DNA from: Alopecurus myosuroides | Lineage: Eukaryota; Streptophyta; Magnoliopsida; Poales; Poaceae | Assembly (NCBI GenBank): GCA_028641055.1 | Contig: CM054057.1 | Coordinates: 582,147,158 to 582,211,157, forward strand | DNA: 64,000 nucleotides | Reading direction: 5' to 3' | In this document: positions 22,035-31,601 of the stretch, in pieces | Layout of the letters: the number at the start of each line of letters is the position of its first letter | Numbering within the stretch: position 1 is the first letter of the stretch | Notes under the pieces: generated by a model | Told to the model about the DNA's origin: nothing | The model's input: only the letters and a program-made list of their open reading frames with translations | Database searches by the model: none | Translations under genes and position numbers: made by a program

Positions 22035-22965
22035 AAAACGCAAAAAGCCTTGCGTTTCGATGCAGTGATAGAAAGGAGAGTTTTTATGTACATGTCCAAC
22101 TAAGGACGGACACCCCACCATACAACTCGACCCAAGAAGACCTAGGGAAGAAGTCGGCGAAGATCCCGGGCTCCCGCGTTTGCCCACTCACGTGCCTCAG
22201 CTTTGATCAACTCAACGAGGGAGGGAACAGATGGTCGCGTGTTGTCAAAGACCGCAGCGTTCCGGTGTCTCCAGATCCCCCATGCTGTGAGCATGATCAA
22301 CGACGAGGTGCCCTTGCGTAGCTGTCTAGGGGTGGCCCGCAGCGCTTGCGACCACCACTCCGCGAAGATGCCCTCACCCAATGGTGGCCCCGTAGTGGAT
22401 CTGATCCACGACAGGACCTCGTGCGACGTCGTCCTCGTGAAGGGGCATCCCATGAGGATGTGCGCCATGGTCTCCTCTGCCTGGTCACAAAGCGGGCATC
22501 GAGCAGCGTGAGGTAGTCCTCGCCGCGCCAACCTATCACCCGTCCAACATCTGTCCTGACACGCCAGCCAAATGAAGAATTTCACCCGTGGTGGCGCCCA
22601 TGATCTCCAGTTAAGTCTCCAAGACTCCGACCTCACCGATCCCTCAAATAGGGCGTTATAGCAGGAGTGAGAAGAGTACTGGCCATCCGGCGTCCATTTC
22701 CAGATCAACCTATCTGGTATGGTCGAAAGCTGCACATCCCGTAGCCGAATCCACAACTGGACGTACTGCCATAGGGCCAAAGGGCTTAAGGCGCCGTCAA
22801 TGTCAGTGATCCAGCTGCGGTCGACCAGAGCCTGTCGCACCGTGCGCTGTTTCCTCCGTCGTTTGGGGATTAGCGCGAAGAGGTCCGGCCCTATCTCCCC
22901 AATCGGTCTCCCGTCCAGCCATCTGTCGGTCCACATTTGAACTGGTAGCCTGGTAGTCATAAATC
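22035..22965 (-). mobile_element. 5'-truncated LINE (non-LTR retrotransposon), 3' end only
   Basis: It consists of the C-terminal end of a LINE ORF2 (22142-22960) followed by a short 3' UTR ending in a small hairpin (cgcaaggctttttgcg near 22035-22055). The 5' end is missing, as is usual after incomplete reverse transcription. No convincing TSD was found. Confidence 0.8.
22142..22960 (-). pseudogene. LINE ORF2 C-terminal fragment with zf-RVT domain
   Basis: 272 open codons. The region around residues 95-175 is the zinc-binding domain found after the RT of plant LINEs: WRSWAPPRVKFFIWLACQDR, then RRGLPHAARCPLCDQAEET with CxxC and a downstream AHILMGCPF (His and Cys ligands). The C-terminus has the usual TAWGIWRHRNAAVFD block. 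The RT and endonuclease domains that drive target-primed reverse transcription are absent. The first Met is arbitrary, since homology should continue upstream. Confidence 0.88.
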
Positions 22966-22969
22966 ACTT

Positions 22970-24320
22970 ACTTCTGAACAGATTCAGGTCCACATTTTTC
23001 CTGCAAGGGCTACTGAAGAAAGGTGACACCAGTGCCCCAATATTCTTCTTATGAAGGTAACTCCCGTTTACAAACATTCCCCTTCTATATTTTTTGATCT
23101 CGGTATGTGTAGCCGATGATCTTAAATTTAGGACTGTAATGATTCGTTAGTTTTAGATCAATTGAATAGAACATAGCATATTGGAATGTCTATTTGTTAT
23201 ATTGGCCATATTGTAAGTCGATGCTCGGTTGACCATGGATACATGGATATTCCTTGTTTCCAGTCCTCAAATTTGATACCATGATGAATATGGTTAGCAT
23301 TCTTGTTTGCAAATATAGTTTTGATTACGATTTTGTATACTGTGCTTATTGATGACTGCAATATTCATTTGTGGAGCGGTGCACACTTGCTTGATGATAG
23401 TTTTATACTACTGTTATCATGTTTAGAATGTCTGGTGGGTGCAATTACACATTTTTCCTGATTCTTGTAGGATTGTATGTCACCAATTAAGCTGTGTGAA
23501 AATACCAAATTTACAGACAATTGGAGAAGTATTTGGAGAGCCCAGAGAAAGCAGAGTATACGTTGAGCAATCATTTTTTGTCTACCGTGCAAAGTCAATC
23601 TTAATTAAAAATAGTGCATGAATTAGACTAGACAAAGTAGATTATGTGTTGAGCTGGTCTATATTTTATTTCTGTGCCATGCATCGTCTGAACTGTTTTT
23701 CTTGCAGAAAATTTTCATGCACACATGCGTAATCCTTGACAAACAATAAACAAAAATCTGCAAGCGAAAATTTCAGGTCAAGCACAACATCTTGTCCATT
23801 TTTATCCTATAACTTATCTGCTACGATGAATAAACACACTCCTGCTTAGTTATGACTTGCCACTTAGACCTTTACGGTTTGGCACGCCTAAGGATTTACG
23901 GAAGAACCTTCTTGGTGTATGGGATTCCATGTCGATTAAATAGTATAATTTTGTGGATTAAAGCAAACACGCGTGCACGTGCACACTAACTTTAGGTTTA
24001 AAAGACGAATTATGTGCGCCATGAATGCCAAACGCTGTCTTTGACGGACGAGACTTGCCTGTGGCGCAGACGTGCGACCATCCGTGCGACTGGACGCGTG
24101 GAAGCCATCGAGGGACTCCGCTACACCTACACGCCCCAGCCGTGGCCGTTTCCTTCGGGGGAAAAAAATGCAAATACAGTCCGGTACCTTATCCTTCTCC
24201 ATGTACCGGTTGTCTTCCGTAATACAGGCACATCATTAAAAAATTATTGAACACAATAAGATAATGCATCGCGCGGGAACAAATCCATAAAAGCCTCTGC
24301 GCGCCAAAATCTAATCTGGC
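22970..24320. other. AT-rich DNA with no recognised feature
   Basis: I saw no gene. Scattered ORFs of 60-90 codons lack family signatures. Confidence 0.4.
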
Positions 24321-24456
24321 GCTAATGCAAATAGAGAAACAGGAATCAACAGAAGCAAATCCTCCCCAATTCCTCCCCAGTTAACTTCATAGACTCTTGT
24401 TGACCAGGCGGCAATCAGCCGAAGCGCTGATGGCTTCTTCAAGTAATCAGGGGCAT
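24321..24456 (-). pseudogene. Coding-like fragment of an unidentified protein (left piece)
   Basis: On the minus strand a frame in front of the non-LTR insertion (25826 down to about 25680) continues on the other side of it (24456 down to the stop at 24323) once the insertion and one TSD copy are removed. The left piece reads LKKPSALRLIAAWSTRVYEV and onward to LFALAPD. I do not recognise the protein. The continuity suggests the insertion hit a coding or recently coding region. Confidence 0.35.
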
Positions 24457-25679
24457 GAGTAGCGACGTGATACCTGTTCGCTCGCGTCGCTCCCAGGGGG
24501 CGGCACGGGCGAAATCCTAGCCGCCGCCGCCCCCACACCCCCTCCTCTCCATCCACCCGCCGCCGCCGGAGGAAGCCACCGGGGGCACAACCCTCCGCGT
24601 GGTGGACGGCGGCCGGCGGGTCCTCGCCTCCTCAGCACAAACGCGGCGGGAGGCCTCCAGCCAGATGCGTTGGTCGGCCCTGGACGGCTTGCGCGGACGG
24701 CGGAGCACGGACGCCGGGGCGGCGGCCCTGGTTCTTCTGGCGGCGGCTAGTGGCTGGGTCTGCGTGGGCAGCCGGCGCTGGCCGGGTGGTGGTGCCGCCG
24801 ATGGGATCTGGGGTGGCTCAGCCATGGTGCGGCGGCCGCGTGGCAGCGGCGCCGCCATCGGCTTGGCTCCCGGGCGGCGCGGCCTCCTCTGTCTTGCGGC
24901 GAGAGGCGGTGGTGCTAGGGACCGTCGGCGGCAGGGTTCCCGGTGGCGGCAGATGCGGAACTCCCGCAAATTCCCTGCTGGGAGTCGTTTCGTGGCGTCG
25001 GGGCTGCGAGACATCAGAATAAAGGAGGTGGTCCTTGGGTTTCCCATCGCGCGAAGATGAAGATGCTGATGTAGATTCTCTTTGATCAAGCCGGGTTGTC
25101 GACCCGAAAGGCTCCGCCGGCAACTCCCATGGGCGACGCCTGGAGATTGCTGGATCGGTGGAATTCGGTCACAATGCTCAGTCATCGAAGGCGAGATTGG
25201 AGGACTATCAATGGTGTTCGGAGTCTTTGCATTGATGGGGAACTGGCTTCGAGTTACAAGATCCGTGGCAGCCGTATGTAAGAGGGGGCGACAACATGCG
25301 TGAAGTCCAAAGTCCTACCTTTCAGGGTGAAAGCCCAAGGTCTGGCCTTAATTGGTTGTGCCTGGCACTGGTCTTCTTGGAGCCGTTGTTTTGAAAGCGA
25401 GGATTATCTTCAGGGTGAAAACCCAAGGTCTGGCCTTAATTGGTTGTGCCTGGCACCGTTCTTCTTGGAGACGTTGTTTTCGAAGAGATGGACATCAGTT
25501 GTTGTTTAGGTGGTGGTTGTGCGGATACCGCGAGGACTGTAACTCTGTAGCGGGACTTTTCTTTTTATTTCTTCTTTTTATTGTCTTTCGGCTGTGTGCA
25601 TCCATTGCGTTGTTGCAGAGGCCGGGTGTAATTTGTATCTCCACGATATTAATATACTTCCCTTTATCAAAAAAAAAAA
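24457..25679 (+). mobile_element. 1.2-kb non-autonomous non-LTR retroelement with poly(A) tail
   Basis: It is flanked by a 14-bp TSD GTAATCAGGGGCAT (24443-24456 and 25680-25693) and ends in 'cctttatc' plus an A10 tract at 25669-25679. The 5' part is GC-rich like a LINE 5' UTR, and the 3' end ('gcagaggccgggtgtaat...') resembles grass LINE tails. There is no RT. It must have been mobilised in trans. It contains an 88-bp tandem duplication (from 25321 and from 25409). Confidence 0.88.
25321..25485 (+). repeat. 88-bp tandem duplication inside the non-LTR element
   Basis: Two copies start at 25321 and 25409 with 'ttcagggtgaaa' and share most bases to 'ttcttggag.cgttgtttt'. Confidence 0.85.
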
Positions 25680-25879
25680 GTAATCAGGGGCATAACTGCG
25701 ACGAATCTCACGCACAGACAGTAAGAAATCTTGCCCATTCTTCATGATGATCCATTGTAATTTCTTCTTTGCGAACTGGTTGTGGGAATTCATCCGATCC
25801 TGCCATCTCCTTCCTTTGGCGTTCATCGTCAGGCCATCTGCCTATATGTAGAGTGACCATCAGGTTCAACACCAAATCT

Positions 25880-26010
25880 AATGATTTATAGAGCAGATAC
25901 TTGTTAGTCTCAGTGTTAGTCTCTTGTCCTTGGGCTCCTCCAAGAGGTTGATGGATCATTATTCTTGAGTTAGGCAAGTGTACATGTAGAGTACATCTAG
26001 TACAAGAACG
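25880..26010 (-). pseudogene. CLPP-like exon fragment
   Basis: On the minus strand the peptide LPNSRIMIHQPLGGAQGQ (about 25925-25980) matches the strongly conserved segment of the plastid/mitochondrial Clp protease proteolytic subunit that contains the catalytic His. The flanking reading frame does not continue as ClpP: no Ser-containing segment upstream and no downstream Asp region. It is an isolated exon piece. ClpP normally forms the heptameric proteolytic ring of organelle Clp. Confidence 0.7.
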
Positions 26011-26222
26011 GTGTAATGCTAGCAATCCGTAGTGTTACCTTATGTCCCACCGCTAAGTAGAAAATCACACATACTGCAAAAGGAAACGGCAAAGCACCCA
26101 TAATTTATTCTGATCTTTGTTATACAAGCATGTCAAAATTTAAACTATGCTAGTAAATATTTACCCAAGCACTCAGAATGCCACATCTGTTTATTGACTA
26201 AATTGAATATTAATTCTTGTAG

Positions 26223-27256
26223 GTTTGTCAAGAAAATACAACAGATCCCACTGATGGAAGGGTACCAAAACTTGGGATACAATTTTTATCGGAAGAGGAA
26301 GCTTATTTCTTTTATAACAAGTATGCTGAAACTGCTGGTTTTAGCGTTAGAAGAAGTAGTGGCCATAAAGTGAAGAACTCTTCTACAATGCAACAACGGA
26401 CATTTACGTGCTCTCGTCAAGGTGGTATGGGATATATAGTTTTCTTTCTTATGGTTGCAATCATTTTTTGATGCACTAAGAAAATTACAACAACTTATAG
26501 GCTATCGTGGGGATGATAAAAGAGAGGATACATTCAGCTACAGCAGGCCTGAAACACGATGTGGATGTACATCCCGTATGAAGATAAGTCCGAGAAACGG
26601 ATTTTATGATGTGTATGAATTTGAGGCGTCACATAATCATATTCTTGCTCCTGGAACCATGTCACGCTTTTTGAGATCCCAAAGAAAAGTAACAGAAGCG
26701 CAAATTGCGAATGCAGAGGTTGCAAAGCCCGTAGGTATTTCAGATAAAGCAACAATTGATTTAATGGCCAAACAAGCAGGTGGAATTGAAAACCTTGGCT
26801 GTACATGTGAAGATATGAAAAATCGATTGTACTCAAAGAGAACAATAAAAGTAAAGGAAGGTGACACAGGGGGAGTGTTAGAATACATGGAGAAGAAGGT
26901 ATCAGAAGATGTCAATTTCTTCTATTCAATTCAAGTAGATTTTTTTTTAAAACGGGAACAGTGTATCTTTTGGACTGACTCTAAAATGGTCTCGGACTAT
27001 GCGATATTTGGTGATGTTATATGCTTTGACACCACATATAGGAAACTAGATGATGGACGCCCATTTGGTTTGATTGTTGGGGTAAATAATCACAAAAAAA
27101 ACAGTTGTCTTCGGTGCTGCGCTTCTCTATGATGAAACTGCTGAAAGTTTTGGTTGGCTTTTTAGAACTTTTTTAAAAGTTATGTCCGGAAAACATCCAC
27201 GGACAATTATAACCGATGAAGATGCCGCAATGGGATTGAAGTTCAATGAAATTTAA
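26223..27256 (+). pseudogene. FAR1-related (FRS) protein fragment
   Basis: Exon 26223-26424 follows a 'ttaattcttgtag' acceptor. A 76-nt GT-AG intron (26425-26500) precedes the second exon. The first part has the FAR1 DNA-binding start (GIQFLSEEEAYFFYNKYAE, FSVRRSSG). The second has RPETRCGCTSRMKI and the HNH-like F.A.HNH block, then the start of the MULE-derived transposase domain (DVICFDTTYR, FGLIVGVNNH). In a run of eight A near 27095 one extra base shifts the frame; homology resumes as FGAALLYDETAESFGWLF to ITDEDAAM, then stops at 27254. FRS proteins are transcription factors domesticated from Mutator transposases. Truncated and frameshifted. Confidence 0.85.
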
Positions 27257-27636
27257 CTTTTTCGCTTTTATGTGCAGGGCCAGCTAACAAACCACATGTA
27301 TACTTATATACAACACCAGAAATATAGTCTGAATCCCTCACTACAAGGGACCACTGGGACCTCAGCCTCTAGTTTGATAGCAAGACAAAATCAAGCATTC
27401 TTCGATCAACCAAAGTCAACATAATAAAATTGTTCTTTACAGTTTTATCTCATTAACTTTTTACTTCCACTGCAAGTATTTTTATCAGAAGCTGTATGTG
27501 CCATGAACCGGAGAGATACTCCATCTACCAATAAAAAGTACTAGTTCACACAGCTATGCAAAATCAGTGTCCACAAGCGACGTGATCGTCTCAGCTCTCA
27601 TTTCCATGTACTAGTTCACTCAACAATAATCAAAGA
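27257..27636. other. Spacer with no recognised feature
   Basis: AT-rich, no ORF or element ends recognised between the FAR1-related fragment and the Harbinger-type element. Confidence 0.4.
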
Positions 27637-28008
27637 TTAGGGCATCTCCAGCCGTCCCCCCCAGAGCCCCCCAGGGGGCTTTTTTCGCGGCGGAAGCGAC
27701 GAATAGCGCCGCTTCATCACCACTCGCCCCCCCAGCGGCCCAAATAGCGTCGTTTCGGCGCTAAATAGCGCCGCGGCACCCAGGCCAAACCCAGCCCGCT
27801 GGGTTCGGCTTGGGGGGGGGGGGGCGAAACTGCGCGGCTGCGCGCGTGGGCCAGCTCGGTCAGCGACGCGACGAGAAAGCGCGGGAACAGAAGCCACCGC
27901 CCGTGATCGTCTTCTCGGTTCCGCGCGGTCAAAGGCTGCCGGCGTTTATGGCGTGGCGGGCGGCACCGAGGGGACGCGCGCGCAGTAAATGCCCGGCCGC
28001 TCGCCGCG

Positions 28009-28016
28009 CTATAAAC
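28009..28016 (+). promoter_or_regulatory. TATA box of the Harbinger-borne gene
   Basis: CTATAAAC lies about 105 bp before the ATG in a GC-rich promoter. Its position excludes the in-frame ATG at 27989 as the start. Confidence 0.65.
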
Positions 28017-28114
28017 CCCCCCCCCCGTCGCGCGCCTCGCCCCGCCATTCTCCACACCGGCGAGCTCTCCCTTCTTCTCCTCGACTCTCTCCTCCTCCCT
28101 TCTTCTCCACGAAA

Positions 28115-29215
28115 ATGTCTGACGGAGCGGCGGCGAACGGGTTCCCACGCCATAACCTGCGCCGGGGCCAGGCGATGGCGCTGTACCGCGCGGGCTATCC
28201 TTGCCCGCCGGACATGCGCCTCCCTAGCTCCGCCGCGGGAGCGAGCCGCTGGGCACTCAGCGCCGGCGGTGTCCCCGTCCCTCCCCTTCCCACCTCCGAC
28301 CCAGAGTTCCGCCGCGCCATCCACGAGATGCGCGCCGGAATGCAAAACCCCGAGAACTACCCGCTGACCGGCGTCGACCAGTTCTGGTGGCAGCGGCTGA
28401 TGGCGCGCCGCACCCGGGAGCTGGAGTCCCTCAACGACAACGGCCCTGTCGAGGGCCGTTTCAACTCGCACGGGCGGCGCCGCTGGTGGAGTGCCCCTGG
28501 GAGGACCCTCGACGAGGTCCTCCAGCACATCCACGCCGGCAACCAGCCGCGCCTCGCGATGCCGCCGCCGGAGGCCACCCAGCCGTGGGTGGCGCGGCGG
28601 ACCGGCGCGTCCTCGTCGTCTGCGACGTCGAGCTCCTCCGCCGGCCACTCCGTCTCCACCTCCCCCCCATTTCTAAACGCCGGACCGGCCGCACGCAGGC
28701 GCAGCGGCGGCACGCTCCGCATCGGCGAGCCACGCTTCGAACGCGTGGTTCGGCCGAAGACGGAGGACACCGGCGACGAAGATGAGGCCGAGTGGCCCGA
28801 CCAAAAGGTCGCGGAGCAGATGTCTCTGGACACGCTGCAGCCGCTCGACCTCGACGCCGCCGCTCAGTGGAGTCTGCGCGACACCACCGAGTCTGAGCTC
28901 GCCCTCCAGCGCCGCCTGCTGGCTGAAGCCGAGCAGCGCAAGGCGGCGCGCGAGCGCGAGGAAGCCGCGGCGGCGGCCCTCCTCCGCGTCCCTCCCCCAC
29001 CGCCGCAGAAGGAGAACGTCTACATCGTTCTCGACGAGGACTCCGACGACGACGACGTGATCCAGCAGGCGCTCGAGGTGAGCAGGTGGGATTGCGGCGG
29101 CGGCGACGAGGGACAGGGGGGAAGCAAGCGCCCCGGCGACGCCCCCAGCGACGGCGACGACGACGACGGCGGCGACTACAGCCAGGCGATCGCCGCCAGC
29201 CTCGGGCTTAACTAG
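28115..29215 (+). CDS. Intact 366-aa ORF with two C-terminal UIM-like motifs, in a Harbinger-type element
   Basis: The start ATG 28115 (MSDGAAANG) follows a TATA box and a CT-rich leader; the stop is at 29213-29215 and AATAAA at 29286. I do not recognise the family. Residues about 85-150 are rich in Trp/Arg (DQFWWQRLMARR, SHGRRRWWSAPGRTL), then a Ser-rich linker, a charged helix rich in Glu, Ala and Arg (about residues 260-290), and an acidic end. Residues 308-326 (acidic run, then VIQQALEVSRWD) fit the ubiquitin-interacting-motif pattern acidic-hydrophobic-x-x-Ala-x-x-x-Ser. A second, weaker copy is at 349-363 (DYSQAIAASL). Function is inferred only from these motifs. Intact coding suggests recent origin or selection. 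Confidence 0.75.
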   Translation: MSDGAAANGFPRHNLRRGQAMALYRAGYPCPPDMRLPSSAAGASRWALSAGGVPVPPLPTSDPEFRRAIHEMRAGMQNPENYPLTGVDQFWWQRLMARRTRELESLNDNGPVEGRFNSHGRRRWWSAPGRTLDEVLQHIHAGNQPRLAMPPPEATQPWVARRTGASSSSATSSSSAGHSVSTSPPFLNAGPAARRRSGGTLRIGEPRFERVVRPKTEDTGDEDEAEWPDQKVAEQMSLDTLQPLDLDAAAQWSLRDTTESELALQRRLLAEAEQRKAAREREEAAAAALLRVPPPPPQKENVYIVLDEDSDDDDVIQQALEVSRWDCGGGDEGQGGSKRPGDAPSDGDDDDGGDYSQAIAASLGLN

Positions 29216-29285
29216 TTTAGATGTAGTTTAAATTTATCGTACTAGCTTAAATTCGCGCCGAATATGTACGCAGTTTCCGAATTTC

Positions 29286-29291
29286 AATAAA
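29286..29291 (+). terminator. Poly(A) signal of the Harbinger-borne gene
   Basis: AATAAA about 70 bp after the stop codon, inside the element. Confidence 0.55.
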
Positions 29292-29481
29292 ATCTCGCCT
29301 GTTTTCATTTTGCGTTTGTTTGGGCCGGTTCTTGGGCTCGGGACGCGACTGGGAAACGCGCCCCCCAGGTTCCAGAATAGCGCCGTTTAGCGCCGCGGCG
29401 GCACCAAAACGGCGGCGTTTTGGGCCCTGGGGGGGCGCAACGGCTGGAGATGCCCTTATGCTATTGTGCTATGAGGAGAGC

Positions 29482-29700
29482 TGCTTACCTCGAGTTCCTT
29501 CAGCTTGGACAAGCACATGACGTATGCGACCATGTCGTCCTAACAAAGCTGCGTTGTGTGGGCTACCTCCTCAGCCAGGCTGCCATGGCCGCGCGGAGCC
29601 ACCTCCTCGCCGCCTCCGAGAGGCGTACCGCTGCAGACCCCGTTCGGCACCTCCTCCCGCCTCACGCGATGCCGTCCCGCAAGACCACCCAGGCCACCTC
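29482..29700 (-). pseudogene. Possible exon of an unidentified gene
   Basis: Minus-strand sequence ends in DMVAYVMCLSKLKELE followed by a GTAAGC donor (29490-29485). Upstream is GC-rich, Gly/Glu/Arg-rich coding-like sequence with a TAG before DMVAYV. The right Harbinger end lies about 30 bp after the donor, so the element sits in the following intron. I do not recognise the protein. Confidence 0.35.
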
Positions 29701-30188
29701 TAGCCGTGATTCGCAAGAGAAGGGAAGGGCCAGGGACGGAGGAACAGAGCCGAGGTCGTCCTTGTCCAGGTCGAGGCTCCACGGCTCTGACCCCGATGCG
29801 ACAACTCGTCCAGGTCGAGCTCCATACTCTGACCCCGATGCGGCGGAGCGGTGAGATACGTCGACGGGATAGTGATGGAGGCCGGAGGAACGCGCGCACG
29901 GCGGGCAGAGGTCTCGCCGGCGGCTCATCTTCCGGTGCTAGCTTGAGCTCAGAGAAGGAATGGATAAGGAAGGAGAAGTGAAGCAATCAGTACGAACGGA
30001 TGGACTGTATTTCTATTTATTTATTTTTGGAAGAAAAACCACAGCTGGGGGTACGGGAGGCCGAATTGCTAGATGGTCTCCACGCGTCCATGACGCGCGG
30101 ATGGTGACGGGTACGGGACAGTAAAAAAAAAGGTCTTTTTCCAAAATTAAATAAAATTATACTCTTGGTGAAATTTATTTTTTGAAAG
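29700..30188. other. GC-rich then AT-rich spacer
   Basis: The GC-rich half may be a 5' exon or promoter of the minus-strand fragment at 29482-29700. There is a small duplicated word ('ctctgaccccgatgcg' near 29786 and 29828). Nothing else was recognised. Confidence 0.35.
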
Positions 30189-30190
30189 TA

Positions 30191-30293
30191 CTCCCTCCGT
30201 TCCATATTAGATGACTCCCACATGGATGTATCTAGTATTGAAATATGTCTAGATACATCTATGTGGAAGTCATCTAATATGGAACGGAGGGAG
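30191..30293. mobile_element. Stowaway-type MITE
   Basis: A 103-bp near-perfect inverted repeat starting CTCCCTCCGTTCC and ending GGAACGGAGGGAG, flanked by TA on both sides (30189-30190 and 30294-30295). These are the ends and target of Triticeae Stowaway (Tc1/mariner) MITEs. No coding capacity. Confidence 0.95.
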
Positions 30294-30441
30294 TACTTCG
30301 GTTTGAACTACGGAGCGGCCTAGCATCATTCCGGGGTAGCGTCATTCGACGTTAGGTTCAAGCTGTACATCGGCGTTTTTTCCAGGGCATCGCCGTGCAT
30401 CTCCCCGGGTACATGATGGACAGCCTCCTACCGGATGTTAG

Positions 30442-30986
30442 TGTTAGAGATATATTAGGTGCAAGTATATTTGGTAGTTTAGGGTTTGTATTCAATCCCC
30501 TACTCTATCTCTGCGAGGCTTCTTTTTTTTTATCCCAATATATACTCGTCCATAAGACTCAATAATACATCCACCATATTCCGACAATTGCTCTCTATAT
30601 TTCTACACGGTATCAGAGCAGCGAGATCTTTGACCTAGCCGCCGCGCCGCTCCCGGGGAGGTCGATCTCCATGATCGCCACCGGGGCCGCGCCACGCGTA
30701 CCTGGGGTTCGTCCGCCGGTCATGTTGATCGGCTGCCTTAGAGAGTCTTTTTCTCCGCCGGTCGCTTGGCCGGCGTTTTCTTTTTTGGCTTGTCGATCAT
30801 AGATCGGATTGCCTCGCCCACTGCCCGTCATCTACATGCGCCTCTACTCCAACATCAGCATCGACTCGCACCGGCAGGTTCCTCCATGCCGGTTATCGCG
30901 GCTGACACGTCGTTGCCGACTCCGCACCGGCCGGCTCCTCAAGACTGGCTACCGCGCTTGCTTCGTAGGCCGCGGCCGACTCACCT
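30442..30986 (+). mobile_element. Left end of a Copia retrotransposon, cut by a CACTA element
   Basis: A 166-bp LTR (30442-30607), starting TGTTAGAGATATA and ending TTTCTACA, is followed by a PBS-like GGTATCAGAGC at 30609 and a GC-rich leader. The leader is cut at 30987 by the CACTA terminus. The rest of the element must lie beyond the CACTA and is outside the window. No coding domain is present. Confidence 0.75.
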
Positions 30987-30999
30987 CACTAGTGGAAAA

Positions 31000-31215
31000 C
31001 AGACTATCAGTACCGGTTCCAGAGGGCTTCTAGTACTGGTTGGACAACCGGTACTAATTAATCGGCACTCCAACCGGTACTAATTAATCGGCACTAAAGG
31101 TAGTCCAACCTTTAGTACCGGTTCCATTACAAACCGGTAATGAAGGTGCATCCACGTGGCCTCAGGGGAGCCCGCAGGGCTGGAGACATTTGGTACCGGT
31201 TCGTAAAACGAACCG
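31000..31215. repeat. CACTA subterminal repeat array
   Basis: Repeated 'accggtactaa' and 'taccggttc' units occur in both orientations, able to form hairpins. Confidence 0.8.
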
Positions 31216-31225
31216 GTACCAAAGG

Positions 31226-31352
31226 GTTGAGAGGGGTTTAGGGTTTAGCTAGGGTTTAGGGTTTAGGAGAGTTTTAGGGTTTAGGAGGGGTTTAGCGTTT
31301 AGGAGGGGTTTAGGGTTTAGGAGAGGAGAGGTTTAGGGTTTAGGAGGGGTCG
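31226..31352 (+). repeat. Telomere-like TTTAGGG repeat block
   Basis: About ten copies of the plant telomere unit TTTAGGG, in pairs and separated by 'aggagggg' spacers. They are degenerate and inside the CACTA, so this is an interstitial block and not a chromosome end. Confidence 0.8.
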
Positions 31353-31601
31353 TATTGGACCTTTTCATCGTACGAGGATCGCGTCGATGCGCCAGGAACG
31401 CGTTTGGGTATATATAAAATATCGTACGAGAATCACGTCAATGCGCCAGGAATGCAAGTTGAGGCCTATATATCAACTTGGTGCATACATATAACACATG
31501 CAATTAATTACATGAGATCGAAAATTAAGTAGTTGTTCTCTCCGAGGCATACTGTATATTACATGTAGCTAGCTCACTATTACATCGAGGCATGCATACA
31601 C

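Larger units (their letters stand above)
27640..29455 (+). mobile_element. PIF/Harbinger-type TIR element carrying a protein gene
   Basis: 1816 bp bounded by perfect 16-bp TIRs, GGGCATCTCCAGCCGT at 27640 and its reverse complement ending at 29455, with 3-bp TSD TTA (27637-27639 and 29456-29458). The TTA target and GGG start are characteristic of PIF/Harbinger. Subterminal regions repeat 'tagcgccg' words on both sides. There is no transposase; the only gene is the ORF at 28115-29215. It is therefore non-autonomous, either a deletion derivative that kept an accessory gene or an element that captured one. Confidence 0.85.

Noticed and set aside
24517..25185. A 222-codon minus-strand ORF rich in Pro, Arg and Ala
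   Set aside because: It lies in the GC-rich 5' part of the non-LTR element and crosses no domain; open frames occur in several frames and both strands there.
27989..28114. Upstream in-frame ATG that would add 42 residues to the UIM protein
   Set aside because: It lies upstream of the TATA box, so it is unlikely to be transcribed.
27717..28785. Several long ORFs on both strands over the Harbinger-borne gene
   Set aside because: GC-rich shadows. Only 28115-29215 has a TATA box, start context, acidic C-terminus and poly(A) signal.
31226..31352. A chromosome end
   Set aside because: The TTTAGGG units are degenerate, short, and flanked on both sides by CACTA sequence.
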